Source: Cyclobacteriaceae bacterium
GTDB taxonomy: Bacteria; Bacteroidota; Bacteroidia; Cytophagales; Cyclobacteriaceae
DNA length: 64,000 nucleotides
Direction of reading: 5' to 3'
Assembly: GCA_016787755.1 (NCBI GenBank)
Contig: JAEUUA010000020.1
Location: 310,001 to 374,000, forward strand
In this document: positions 9,290-17,312 of the stretch, in pieces
Numbering within the stretch: position 1 is the first letter of the stretch
Layout of the letters: every line of letters begins with the position of its first letter
Notes under the pieces: model-generated
Database searches by the model: none
Seen by the model: the letters and a program-made list of their open reading frames with translations, nothing else
What the model was told of the DNA's origin: nothing
Made by a program: the position numbers and the translations under genes

Positions 9290-10603
9290 TTAAAGAATTT
9301 CCCCAGCTTGAATCTTCTTGGCGATCTCCTGAACTTCATCTAATACTCTTAACAAATTACCACTCCACAATGCTGCAATTTGTTCTTCGGTATACCCACG
9401 CTTTACAAGTTCAAGTGTAACATTAAAAGTTTCAGCGGCATCATTCCAGCCCTCTACACCGCCACCGCCATCAAAATCGGAGCTGATACCTACATGTTTT
9501 AATCCAATCTTTTTTACCAGATAATCAATGTGATCTACAAAATCTGCCACGTTCACGGGTGGTGCAATCGGGTTTACTTCATGCTCAATTCTTGGCTTTG
9601 CCTTTTCCCTAATCGCCATATAGCCAGTTAAATATTTTTCACGCGCTTCGTCACTCATTTCACGAATTGCCGACCGCGGAACAATTTCAAAGCCCTCCGC
9701 TTTGGCAACTTCTGCAATCACTGCTTCTACTTTCTCGCTATTGGCTTTGTTCTTTTCTGAGTTTACATAGCTTTTAAATGCTACTGCCTGTACGACACCA
9801 CCATTCTCTTTCAGCATCATCAATTGTTCATCATCTAAATTTCTGCTAACGTTGTTAAGTGCCCTTGCCGATGAATGCGAAGCAATTACCGGGGCTTTTG
9901 ACAGCTTCATCATTTCCATGTTTGCGGCTTTTGAAGGATGTGAAAGATCGACCATAATTCCCCATTTATTCATTTCCGAAATAGCTTGGCGCCCTAAATC
10001 ACTAAGGCCATTATGTAACCACACACTATCGCTTTCGCCAGTATTAGAATCGCTCAGCTGACTGTGTCCATTATGCGCAAGCGACATATACCGTGCACCA
10101 CGCTCCATAAATTCTTTTATCCTGCTAATGTCTGTTCCTATTGGGTAAGCATTCTCTACACCTATCATCGCTACCTTTTTACCGGATGCAGCAATTCTTC
10201 TAACATCCTCAGACGTTAATGCAAGTTCAATTTTATCAGGTGCAATCTCTTCGCATAATCGGTGAATCGCTTTGAACTTATCATCGGCATTGGCATAGGC
10301 CTTCTCGTAACCCGCTGGTGATAGCTCACCCTGACCCGTATAAACAATAAACCAGGCAACATCAAGTCCTCCTTCTGTCATTTTAGGAAGGTTTACCTGT
10401 GTTGAAAGTCGTTGGGTATAATTAGTTCCAGATGTAAAGTTGGTGGTGTTGATGTCGTCATGCGTATCCAACGTAATCACGCGCTCATGGATACCCTTCG
10501 CTTTCTCAATAAGCTCGGCTTCTGTTAGCTCAGATTTTTCTTTTGAGCCACACGCGTAAAGAATCAATAACACAATTGAGAGCAAATAAGTCAGTTGTTT
10601 CAT
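9290..10603 (-). CDS. Membrane dipeptidase, peptidase family M19 (lipoprotein)
   Basis: 437 aa from the ATG at 10603, chosen because it starts a lipoprotein signal (MKQLTYLLSIVLLILYAC); the 44 extra residues upstream look non-coding. The renal-dipeptidase family metal ligands are visible in order: LDTHDDIN (H-x-D), IGVENAYPIG (bridging Glu), LSHPSKAAN and ASHSSARAL (two His), and ISSDFDGGGG. The family cleaves dipeptides, including L,D and D,D forms, with a binuclear zinc site. With ggt nearby it could act on glutathione-derived or peptidoglycan-derived dipeptides, which is inference. Confidence 0.92.
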   Translation of the reverse strand: MKQLTYLLSIVLLILYACGSKEKSELTEAELIEKAKGIHERVITLDTHDDINTTNFTSGTNYTQRLSTQVNLPKMTEGGLDVAWFIVYTGQGELSPAGYEKAYANADDKFKAIHRLCEEIAPDKIELALTSEDVRRIAASGKKVAMIGVENAYPIGTDISRIKEFMERGARYMSLAHNGHSQLSDSNTGESDSVWLHNGLSDLGRQAISEMNKWGIMVDLSHPSKAANMEMMKLSKAPVIASHSSARALNNVSRNLDDEQLMMLKENGGVVQAVAFKSYVNSEKNKANSEKVEAVIAEVAKAEGFEIVPRSAIREMSDEAREKYLTGYMAIREKAKPRIEHEVNPIAPPVNVADFVDHIDYLVKKIGLKHVGISSDFDGGGGVEGWNDAAETFNVTLELVKRGYTEEQIAALWSGNLLRVLDEVQEIAKKIQAGEIL

Positions 10604-10765
10604 AATTTTGGTATTATACCCTAAACATAGAATATTCCATACCTGGTTGGAGTCAAAATTATGTGAATGGCGTTTGCTATTCATATGAATAAAGCGTTGT
10701 TCTATCTGCAGGAGAAGTCCTTGAAAAGGACTCAATAATTGCTTTCACCAATTACCTTTAGCCTT

Positions 10766-11431
10766 ATGAAACTACTAGCACCCAACCACATAGTCCTATT
10801 AACGTTACTAATGCTCTTTACTCAGTGCAAAAAACGTGAATTTTCGGCAGCGGATATCCTTGAGAAATCAATCGCTTATCATGATCCAACCAACAAGTGG
10901 CCTCTCCTCAAAGCCCACATGAATTTTGAAGAAATCCATATGAAAGATAGTGTTGAAGTAGTTCGGGAAACACAGATTTGGATTGATAACTCAACCGGAT
11001 ACTTTAAAATTAATCGAGGAGGTGATGAGATCCATGGTGTAGCTATGGATTCCTGTTTTATTGAAAAAGGAAACAGTAACTGTGATCAGGCAAAGCGAAT
11101 GCGCAATTACTATGTATACCTATGGGGATTGCCCATGAAGCTAAAAGATTCAGGCACCCTGCTAAAAAATGAATTCATAGATACACACTGGGTGGGTGAA
11201 CCAGCCTACCAAGTGCAAGTTGATTATGAGGAGGACACCTGGTATTTCTATTTTAACAAAGTGAATTTTAAATTGATTGGTTATTCTTTTGTAAAGAAGG
11301 ATGGATCAGGAGAAAATATTCTTCTTTCTGATGAAGTTAAGGTGGCTGGGTTAAAATTGCCTCAGAAGCGAAGCTGGTACACTCTTGACACAAACAAATT
11401 TCTGGGAACCGATATTTTGTTGGGAGAATAG
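10766..11431 (+). CDS. DUF6503-family lipoprotein
   Basis: 221 aa from the ATG at 10766, which begins a lipoprotein-like signal (hydrophobic stretch then FTQC); a TTG at 10739 is less likely. I recognise the Bacteroidota family by ILEKSIAYHDP, DDS/DSCF, MRNYYVYLWGLPMKLKD, YEEDTWYFYF and LPQKRSWYT. The beta-strand pattern suits the LolA/LppX-like half-barrel lipid-binding fold, but the role is unproven. It is divergent from the dipeptidase gene; the 162-bp gap should hold both promoters. Confidence 0.82.
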   Translation: MKLLAPNHIVLLTLLMLFTQCKKREFSAADILEKSIAYHDPTNKWPLLKAHMNFEEIHMKDSVEVVRETQIWIDNSTGYFKINRGGDEIHGVAMDSCFIEKGNSNCDQAKRMRNYYVYLWGLPMKLKDSGTLLKNEFIDTHWVGEPAYQVQVDYEEDTWYFYFNKVNFKLIGYSFVKKDGSGENILLSDEVKVAGLKLPQKRSWYTLDTNKFLGTDILLGE

Positions 11432-11446
11432 TTATTACCTAATAAC

Positions 11447-12229
11447 CTATTTCTTGGTTAGATCAAGCAGTTGAATATTTTTAAAATCAATTGGCTGACC
11501 TTCACTCTGCAAGGCAATAAATCCTGATGTCAATGGTTTGCCCGGCTGCCACAGTGCGCTGTCATATCCATTCACCACACCGCCACCCATAGAAGGCTTA
11601 GTATATTGAAGCACGGTATCTTCATTGATTATGTGAGTTATCAAGGAATCGCCAAGCACGATTAATTCGCCACGCACCCACTGGTCGCCTACATAGGTTT
11701 GTGAGGTGGAGTTTAAGCAATGGTTGTCATACAATTTACCTTGATAAAAAATTTCCGTTCCTGGTGAACACATATTACCCGTAGGTCGCGGCTTACCATC
11801 ACCTAAGCCTGCCAACAATTGCATCTCTACAGAGATGGGCCAATTTTGCTCCTTGGGCATGCTGTGAGGATCTTGAGAATGAAACATTACCCCACTATTA
11901 AGCAAGGTAAAGTCAGGGGCTCCTTTCTGGAGCTCACCTATAAAACGATATTCAAATTTCAATCGAAAATGAGATAAGGGATTCTTGTAATACAAATGGC
12001 CAAACTGATCATTGAAGTCAGCATATTGATCGTATCTAACTTTCAGAATACCATCTTCTACGCGAAAGGTGCTTCCAAAATTTTCTTCCACCTCATGATG
12101 ATGAATCTTAACTACCCAATCATTTATGTCCCTGCCGTTGAAGATGCTTACCCATTCCTTTTTTTGTTCTTTAGGAGTACAACTAAGTACGAGGAATCCC
12201 AAAACTCCCAGAATTATTATCCTTGTCAT
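11447..12229 (-). CDS. DUF1080 (3-keto-disaccharide hydrolase) lipoprotein
   Basis: 260 aa. Lipoprotein signal with lipobox VLSC (residues 14-17). The body is one DUF1080 domain, a LamG/concanavalin-like beta-sandwich: WVSIFNGRDINDWVVK at the start, NSGVMFHSQDP and W-P-S-EMQLLAG in the middle, and GFIALQSEGQPIDFKNIQLLDL at the end. Several family members hydrolyse 3-keto-glycosides made by Gfo/Idh/MocA oxidoreductases, which makes the oxidoreductase at 992-2305 a possible partner, though it is not adjacent. Confidence 0.9.
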   Translation of the reverse strand: MTRIIILGVLGFLVLSCTPKEQKKEWVSIFNGRDINDWVVKIHHHEVEENFGSTFRVEDGILKVRYDQYADFNDQFGHLYYKNPLSHFRLKFEYRFIGELQKGAPDFTLLNSGVMFHSQDPHSMPKEQNWPISVEMQLLAGLGDGKPRPTGNMCSPGTEIFYQGKLYDNHCLNSTSQTYVGDQWVRGELIVLGDSLITHIINEDTVLQYTKPSMGGGVVNGYDSALWQPGKPLTSGFIALQSEGQPIDFKNIQLLDLTKK

Positions 12230-12247
12230 AGATGATTGATTATAAAA

Positions 12248-13789
12248 TCAGTTTTTCAAAATCCTAAACTCCACGCGTCTATTTAATCTGCGCGCTTCTT
12301 CTGAGTCATTAGTAGCAATGGGTCGGGTACCACCATAGCCTTTTCCTTTTATTCTACGTTGGCTAATTCCTTTTGAGACTAAATAAGATTTTATTTTATC
12401 TACCCGTTGTTGCGAAAGCTCCAGGTTCTTCTTTGCATCACCCCGATTATCCGTATGCCCCTCCAGTGCAATAACCACAGAAGAATTTGAGTTTAGAAAA
12501 TCCACAACCACGTTCAACTCATCGTATGATTCTTCGAGCAAGTTTGTTTTCCCTAACTCAAACAGTACGCTTTTCAAATTAACTACTGCCCCCACCTCAA
12601 TGGGTTGAAGTTTAAAGTTCATTTCGAGGGTTTGCATTTCGAATGTATGGATGTCCAGTTTCTCAGACACGTTTACAAAACGTTTTGCTTCCACTTCTAT
12701 GGAATAGATTTTTGTTGAAGGAACAATTAACACATAATTGCCATCTTCTTTACTCGTCACAGTATACAGGGAGTCGGTCTTAAAGATTACATTAGCAACA
12801 ATGGGTTCGCCCGTTTTTGAGTTGGTAATACGTCCGACAATTTTCACTTTCTTATCAGGCACATTTATAATATCGCGGCTTGCTTCGACCATGCGAATCA
12901 ATGTATCCACTTTAAGAATTGTCTGCAGACTGTCTTTAAAAAGTTTGATGTCGCCATACCCATCACTATTTTGAGTGGTTGTATATAGCGCCATTTTTTG
13001 CGCATCGCTGACGCGAAAGAACAACTCCCGCCCTTCAGAATTAATTTGAGTACCCAGGTTTACAGGCGTTGACCAGTTCTTCCAACTCTCATCCAATCGA
13101 TCGGAAACATAAATATCAAAACTACCGAACCCACCCCGCCTGCCGTTGGAAGCGAAGTAGAGTTTTTTACCATCTGCGCTTAGGGTGGGACTAATTTCCT
13201 GAAATACTGTGTTGATTGTACTGCCCAGATTAATAGGTTCGCTCCAACTGTTTCCGCTCTTACGGGTGACGTAAATATCTTCAGCTCCTACGGTGTTATA
13301 CGATTCTGCCGAGAAAATAAAATGTTCAGGCAACCAGTGGCCACTTAGTGTGGAAGATCGATTTAAGAAATACGGAATTGAAATATTCTGTGGTGTGCTC
13401 CAGCCTGTTCCGGTGTAGTACGAAACCGAAATCCCTTGCGTTGTTAGGTTTTCATTGCCCTTGGCATAATGACTTAAGAGATATAATTCCGAGCCATCGT
13501 AACTTAAACCAGCCACCCCATTATAGTCTCGGTTATTTAGCACTGACCCGGCATGCACGGGTGCCGACCAACTATCACCCATCCATAAAGCCATCCAGAT
13601 ATCACCGGGATCTTTTTTACCAGCAATATTTTCGGGGTGATTAGCAATGGTCAAGTAAAGCGTTTTGCCATCCGGACTGATTACAGGATTTTGTTCATCG
13701 TATGGAGAGTTAATGAGTGCCAGCGGGTCATTGCTTTGAGATAAAGCAGAAAAAGAAACCAGGAGAAAGGAAATTAAAAAATACTTCAT
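12248..13789 (-). CDS. PD40 / regulatory-domain / OmpA envelope protein
   Basis: 513 aa. Signal peptide MKYFLISFLLVSFSALSQ. Four or more PD40 propeller motifs follow (VISPDGKTLYL, LSYDGSELYLLS, LSADGKKLYFASNGRRGGFGS). Then come a carboxypeptidase-regulatory-like domain (about 325-400) and a C-terminal OmpA domain (about 400-513; LEGHTDNRGD, LSQQRV, NRRVEFRIL). It is a paralogue of the truncated gene at the window start and is expected to bind peptidoglycan from the outer membrane side. It lies 18 bp upstream of the DUF1080 gene and is probably cotranscribed with it. Confidence 0.92.
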   Translation of the reverse strand: MKYFLISFLLVSFSALSQSNDPLALINSPYDEQNPVISPDGKTLYLTIANHPENIAGKKDPGDIWMALWMGDSWSAPVHAGSVLNNRDYNGVAGLSYDGSELYLLSHYAKGNENLTTQGISVSYYTGTGWSTPQNISIPYFLNRSSTLSGHWLPEHFIFSAESYNTVGAEDIYVTRKSGNSWSEPINLGSTINTVFQEISPTLSADGKKLYFASNGRRGGFGSFDIYVSDRLDESWKNWSTPVNLGTQINSEGRELFFRVSDAQKMALYTTTQNSDGYGDIKLFKDSLQTILKVDTLIRMVEASRDIINVPDKKVKIVGRITNSKTGEPIVANVIFKTDSLYTVTSKEDGNYVLIVPSTKIYSIEVEAKRFVNVSEKLDIHTFEMQTLEMNFKLQPIEVGAVVNLKSVLFELGKTNLLEESYDELNVVVDFLNSNSSVVIALEGHTDNRGDAKKNLELSQQRVDKIKSYLVSKGISQRRIKGKGYGGTRPIATNDSEEARRLNRRVEFRILKN

Positions 13790-13852
13790 GTGTTCAAATC
13801 ATCTTCAAGATTACAAATAAAATATTAAAATGTGCTTTGACCTCACCTTCTT

Positions 13853-13873
13853 TCCCTCTCCAAAGGAGAGGGA
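13853..13873. repeat. Short perfect hairpin (9-bp stem)
   Basis: TCCCTCTCC and GGAGAGGGA are separated by AAA, giving a 9-bp GC-rich stem with a 3-nt loop. It lies in the 146-bp gap upstream of the OmpA-family gene and downstream of the DNA glycosylase gene. No U-run follows on either strand. Hairpins of this sequence type recur between genes in Bacteroidota genomes in my experience, so a dispersed palindrome is as likely as a terminator. Confidence 0.5.
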
Positions 13874-13935
13874 TGACTCCTCAATAAAATATATGAACTA
13901 TTCTAGCATTGTTCATTTTTAATTACCAATAATTT

Positions 13936-14520
13936 TCATTGCTTACTAACCCAAATATTGTCTTTTAAATAAAAACGCCAAGGCAGTTTTGCATCTTCAC
14001 CTGCATAATCAATGCCAACTCGAGTAGTTGTTACAATGTCTTTCCTAGCCACTTGTATTCCTTCTTCAATCCAAATATCGGAACTCATAAGATTTTTCCC
14101 ATTATGTGTTCTGTCAATACCCAACGCTTTCGTTAGCTTACCTGGACCTGATGTAATCCGTTTTAACGAAGTTTTTCGCATTCGAACTTTCATCAATTCT
14201 TCACCCTGCTTCGGTTGTAAGGAACGAATAAGAACCGCCTCTGCATTACTTTTTTTATTAGTAACTACATTAAAGAGATTATGAATCCCATAACATAAAT
14301 AAACATAGGCGATTCCTCCTTCGTCAAACATGACCCGATTGCGTTCAGTCATTCTATTTAAATAGGCATGGCAACCACGTTCGCGAAATGAATAGGCCTC
14401 GGTCTCCACAATCGTACCACTGGTAATAAGGCCATTCGTTACTGTTACAAGGGTTTTACCAAGTAGTTCTTTTGCAACTAGAACTACATTTTTCCGCTGA
14501 AAGAATGATTTTGAGAGCAT
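13936..14520 (-). CDS. 3-methyladenine DNA glycosylase (AAG/MPG family)
   Basis: 194 aa, the usual length for bacterial members. The active-site region IVETEAY (catalytic Glu, about residues 37-43) and the DNA-intercalating and binding motifs (HAYLNRMTERNRVMF, YVYLCYGIHNLFNVV, EAVLIRSLQP, GPGKLTKALGI) are all present. It excises alkylated purines such as 3-methyladenine and hypoxanthine, starting base-excision repair. Single gene, divergent from the DUF2911 gene. Confidence 0.95.
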   Translation of the reverse strand: MLSKSFFQRKNVVLVAKELLGKTLVTVTNGLITSGTIVETEAYSFRERGCHAYLNRMTERNRVMFDEGGIAYVYLCYGIHNLFNVVTNKKSNAEAVLIRSLQPKQGEELMKVRMRKTSLKRITSGPGKLTKALGIDRTHNGKNLMSSDIWIEEGIQVARKDIVTTTRVGIDYAGEDAKLPWRFYLKDNIWVSKQ

Positions 14521-14550
14521 GAGGGCTTAAAGTCTGTATATTTTCAGGGG

Positions 14551-14581
14551 TTGCTTAGCGGGCAAAATGGTTCTATTTTTG
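14551..14581 (+). promoter_or_regulatory. Bacteroidota-type promoter of the DUF2911 gene
   Basis: A TTG at 14551-14553 and TATTTTTG at 14574-14581 fit the Bacteroidota -33/-7 consensus TTG and TAnnTTTG exactly, separated by 20 bp. The -7 box ends 23 bp before the ATG at 14605. Confidence 0.75.
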
Positions 14582-14604
14582 AACCCTAAAATTAATAATC
14601 TGCT

Positions 14605-15450
14605 ATGAAGAACACACTATTACTTGTATTGCTTGCCGTTGGAATGGTTGCTAATGCGCAAGTTCAAACTCCCCAGCCAAGTCCGGCTGCTTCTGTATCA
14701 ACGGTCGTTGGTTTAACAGATGTTAAAATTGATTACTCTCGTCCCAGTGCCAAAGGAAGAAAAATTTTTGGTGACGGTGCAGTACTGCTTCCAAACGGAG
14801 CAATCTGGAGAACAGGTGCTAATAATGGAACCAAAATTACCTTTAGCGATGATGTAAAAGTAGAAGGTATTGCGGTACCTAAAGGTGAGTACTTAATTTT
14901 TAGCTGGCCTGGAGCAACTGAATGGACTGTGTCACTATATAAGGATCTTGCGCTGGGTGGCAATACAGATGCCTATGACAAAACTAAGGAAGCAGCAAAC
15001 TTCAAAGTGAAGTCAGAAAAGTTAGCTGAGAAAGTTGAAACACTAACTATTAACATAGGGGATATCTCTGCAGATAGCAAAATGGCCAAAGTTCAAATTG
15101 CGTGGGAAAACACTTCAGTAAAGTTTGGAATTGCAGTTGATTACGATGCTAAAGTGATGAAGTCGATTGAAGCTTCTACTAAAGTAAATCCCAACAACTA
15201 TTTTAATGCAGCTGTTTATTATCTTGAAAATGGTAAAGATTTGAAGCAAGCACTTGAGTGGGTAAACATTGCCGCGGCAGCTAATCCTTCTGCATTCTGG
15301 ATTATGTACCAAAAGGCAAGAATTCAAAAAGCACTTGGTGATAAAACCGGTGCAATGGCTACTTCTAAAGCTTCCTGGGAAGCTGCAAAGACTGCTAACA
15401 ATCGCGACTATCAGGTAATGAATGAAGACCTTCAGAAGTCTTTGAAGTAA
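14605..15450 (+). CDS. DUF2911-domain secreted protein with TPR-like tail
   Basis: 281 aa. Signal peptide MKNTLLLVLLAVGMVANAQ. A DUF2911 beta-sandwich follows (about 25-175), with the typical DYSRPSAKGRKIFG, GAIWRTGANNGTKI, VPKGEYLIFSWPG and VSLYKD motifs. The C-terminal 90 residues form paired helices like tetratricopeptide repeats (NYFNAAVYYLENGKDLKQALEW). Common in Bacteroidota; function unknown. It has its own promoter and a strong terminator, so it is monocistronic and probably well expressed. Confidence 0.9.
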   Translation: MKNTLLLVLLAVGMVANAQVQTPQPSPAASVSTVVGLTDVKIDYSRPSAKGRKIFGDGAVLLPNGAIWRTGANNGTKITFSDDVKVEGIAVPKGEYLIFSWPGATEWTVSLYKDLALGGNTDAYDKTKEAANFKVKSEKLAEKVETLTINIGDISADSKMAKVQIAWENTSVKFGIAVDYDAKVMKSIEASTKVNPNNYFNAAVYYLENGKDLKQALEWVNIAAAANPSAFWIMYQKARIQKALGDKTGAMATSKASWEAAKTANNRDYQVMNEDLQKSLK

Positions 15451-15472
15451 GACTTCTAAAAGTGAATTAATG

Positions 15473-15502
15473 AAAGCATCCTATTACCGGGATGCTTTTT
15501 TT
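15473..15502 (+). terminator. Rho-independent terminator after the DUF2911 gene
   Basis: Stem AAAGCATCC / GGATGCTTT (9 bp) with an 8-nt loop, followed by a run of seven T on the plus strand. The stem overlaps the last codons of the convergent symporter gene. The opposite strand lacks a U-run, so it mainly serves the plus-strand gene. Confidence 0.8.
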
Positions 15503-17187
15503 GTGTTTTGATTTTCAATATACTGAAAGATAAAGCCCAACAGAACTACCAGTAAGCATCCTATTATGTTGTAAAGCAGAAAGGCTACCTTGGTAAAGAA
15601 GTAGCAATAGAGAATCACTCCTTCGGCTATAATTGCTGCAATAAATATGGCATTTGACTTTATGTATTTGAGATAGAAAGCTGAGAGGAAGATTCCTAGG
15701 ATGGTTCCATAAAAAATAGAACCTACAATATTCACAAACTGAATCAGGTTCTCGGCCTGGTTTGCAATCGAAGCGAACATCATTCCAAAAATAGCCCAAC
15801 CAGCGGTAAACCATTTTGAGGATTTTACATAATGGTAATCATCACCATCCTTTTTAATAGAGCGTTTGTAAATATCCACGGTAGTGGTGGAAGCCAGAGC
15901 ATTAAGCTCGGATGCAGTAGATGACATGGCAGCCATAAAGACAACCGCCATCAACAAACCAATAAGTCCATGCGGCAAATAAGCCATCACAAAGGTGATG
16001 AACACGTAATCCTTGTCAAGTGTATTTGAACCCGGTATCGCGACAGCTATCTGTTCTTTAACTTTTGATCGAATTTCTTTTTCTGTGCCTTGAATAATTT
16101 CCATTGATTTCCGGCCTTGTTCAATAAGAATCGGATCATCTTTACGAATGGCATCTACTAAACTTTCGGCTTCATTCCGTTTCTTGGTAAATACTTTATC
16201 ATATTCACTTTCCAATGCTGTAATCGCTCCCGCATATTCGGTTTGCATGGCTTTGTCTTTGAGCGATTGATTATGAAAAACAGGTGCCTGATGAAATTGA
16301 TAAAATACAAATACAAGAATGCCTATGTACAGGATGATAAATTGCATGGGCACTTTAAGTAAACCGTTAAACAATAATCCCAATCTACTTTCACCAACTG
16401 ATTTGCCACCCAAATACCGGCCCACTTGAGATTGATCCGCTCCAAAGTATGACATGAATAAGAACAACCCCCCTATCAATCCCGACCAAATATTGTATCG
16501 CTCGGTTAAGTCAAACGAGATATCCACCAAATTCAATTTACCCATTACACCTGCTAATTGAAAAGCTTCTGTGAACGAAATATTTTTAGGAAGTTTATAA
16601 AACGCAGTAAGCCCGGCAATGATCATACCCACCATAATGATAGTGAGCTGATATTTTTGTGTCATGCTTACGGCTTTAGTACCTCCACTTACGGTGTAGA
16701 TCATCACTAAGGAACCAATGAAAATGGTGGTGAGATTAATGTTCCAATCTAACATCGTAGATAAAATTAATGAAGGCGCATAAATCGTAATCCCCACTGA
16801 TAAGCCACGAAGCATTAAAAATAAAAAGGCTGCAAGCGATCGGGTCTTCAAATCAAAACGAGATTCTAAATATTCGTATGCGGTGTAGACTTTTAGCCGA
16901 TGATAAAGCGGAACAGCGGTAACACTCAGGATCACCATAGCAAGCGGCAAACCAAAATAGAATTGAAGAAACCGCATTCCGTCTTCATAAGCTTGTCCGG
17001 GCGTTGACAAGAAAGTAATCGCGCTTGCCTGAGTTGCCATAATCGATAAGCATACATTCCACCAGGGCAAGCTATTATTCCCTAACAGGTAGCCATCAAT
17101 ATTTTTGCTTCCTCTCCCTTTTATAGTACCATACGTTACAATCAGGGCAAGGGTAACAAATAAGATTATCCAGTCGATTGAATTCAT
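15484..17187 (-). CDS. Sodium:solute symporter (SSS family)
   Basis: 567 aa from the ATG at 17187; the longer frame adds residues that belong to the overlapping 42-aa gene. About 13 hydrophobic helices. The core helix with QASAITFLSTPGQAYEDGMRF and the SGGTKAVSMTQKYQ motif are typical of Na+-coupled SSS transporters. A hydrophilic, Glu/Lys-rich insertion of about 90 residues (around 330-420) separates two helices and looks like a coiled loop. The start codon overlaps the stop of the small membrane gene by ATGA, and that gene overlaps the PIG-L gene the same way. The context suggests uptake of a product of the PIG-L protein. Substrate unknown. Confidence 0.9.
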   Translation of the reverse strand: MNSIDWIILFVTLALIVTYGTIKGRGSKNIDGYLLGNNSLPWWNVCLSIMATQASAITFLSTPGQAYEDGMRFLQFYFGLPLAMVILSVTAVPLYHRLKVYTAYEYLESRFDLKTRSLAAFLFLMLRGLSVGITIYAPSLILSTMLDWNINLTTIFIGSLVMIYTVSGGTKAVSMTQKYQLTIIMVGMIIAGLTAFYKLPKNISFTEAFQLAGVMGKLNLVDISFDLTERYNIWSGLIGGLFLFMSYFGADQSQVGRYLGGKSVGESRLGLLFNGLLKVPMQFIILYIGILVFVFYQFHQAPVFHNQSLKDKAMQTEYAGAITALESEYDKVFTKKRNEAESLVDAIRKDDPILIEQGRKSMEIIQGTEKEIRSKVKEQIAVAIPGSNTLDKDYVFITFVMAYLPHGLIGLLMAVVFMAAMSSTASELNALASTTTVDIYKRSIKKDGDDYHYVKSSKWFTAGWAIFGMMFASIANQAENLIQFVNIVGSIFYGTILGIFLSAFYLKYIKSNAIFIAAIIAEGVILYCYFFTKVAFLLYNIIGCLLVVLLGFIFQYIENQNTKKASR

Positions 17188-17312
17188 TGGAAAGAATTTG
17201 TTATGAGTAAATACGCAACGATTTGAACGGCTAAAACAATCATAACAAACCAATACCAACTCGTCCATTTGGAAAAAACGGGTGGCTTTTCTTCGGGCTC
17301 TCTAGGTATCAT
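17184..17312 (-). CDS. Small single-pass membrane protein, 42 aa, translationally coupled
   Basis: ATG at 17312 to TGA at 17184, 42 codons. The protein has a polar start (MIPREPEEKPPVFSKW), then one hydrophobic helix (about residues 20-39), and ends TNSFQ. Its start overlaps the PIG-L stop (ATGA, 17309-17312) and its stop overlaps the symporter start (ATGA, 17184-17187). Two exact 4-nt overlaps argue strongly for a real gene. It is probably a small accessory subunit of the symporter, in the way small membrane proteins accompany other SSS carriers; that role is inference. Confidence 0.8.
   Translation of the reverse strand: MIPREPEEKPPVFSKWTSWYWFVMIVLAVQIVAYLLITNSFQ

Noticed and set aside
9249..9293. 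Terminator hairpin (AGTCATCA...TGATGACT)
   Set aside because: The 8-bp stem has a 29-nt loop and no T-run after it on either strand.
10604..10735. 44-residue N-terminal extension of the dipeptidase
   Set aside because: The extension has no conserved pattern, and a clean lipoprotein signal starts at 10603.
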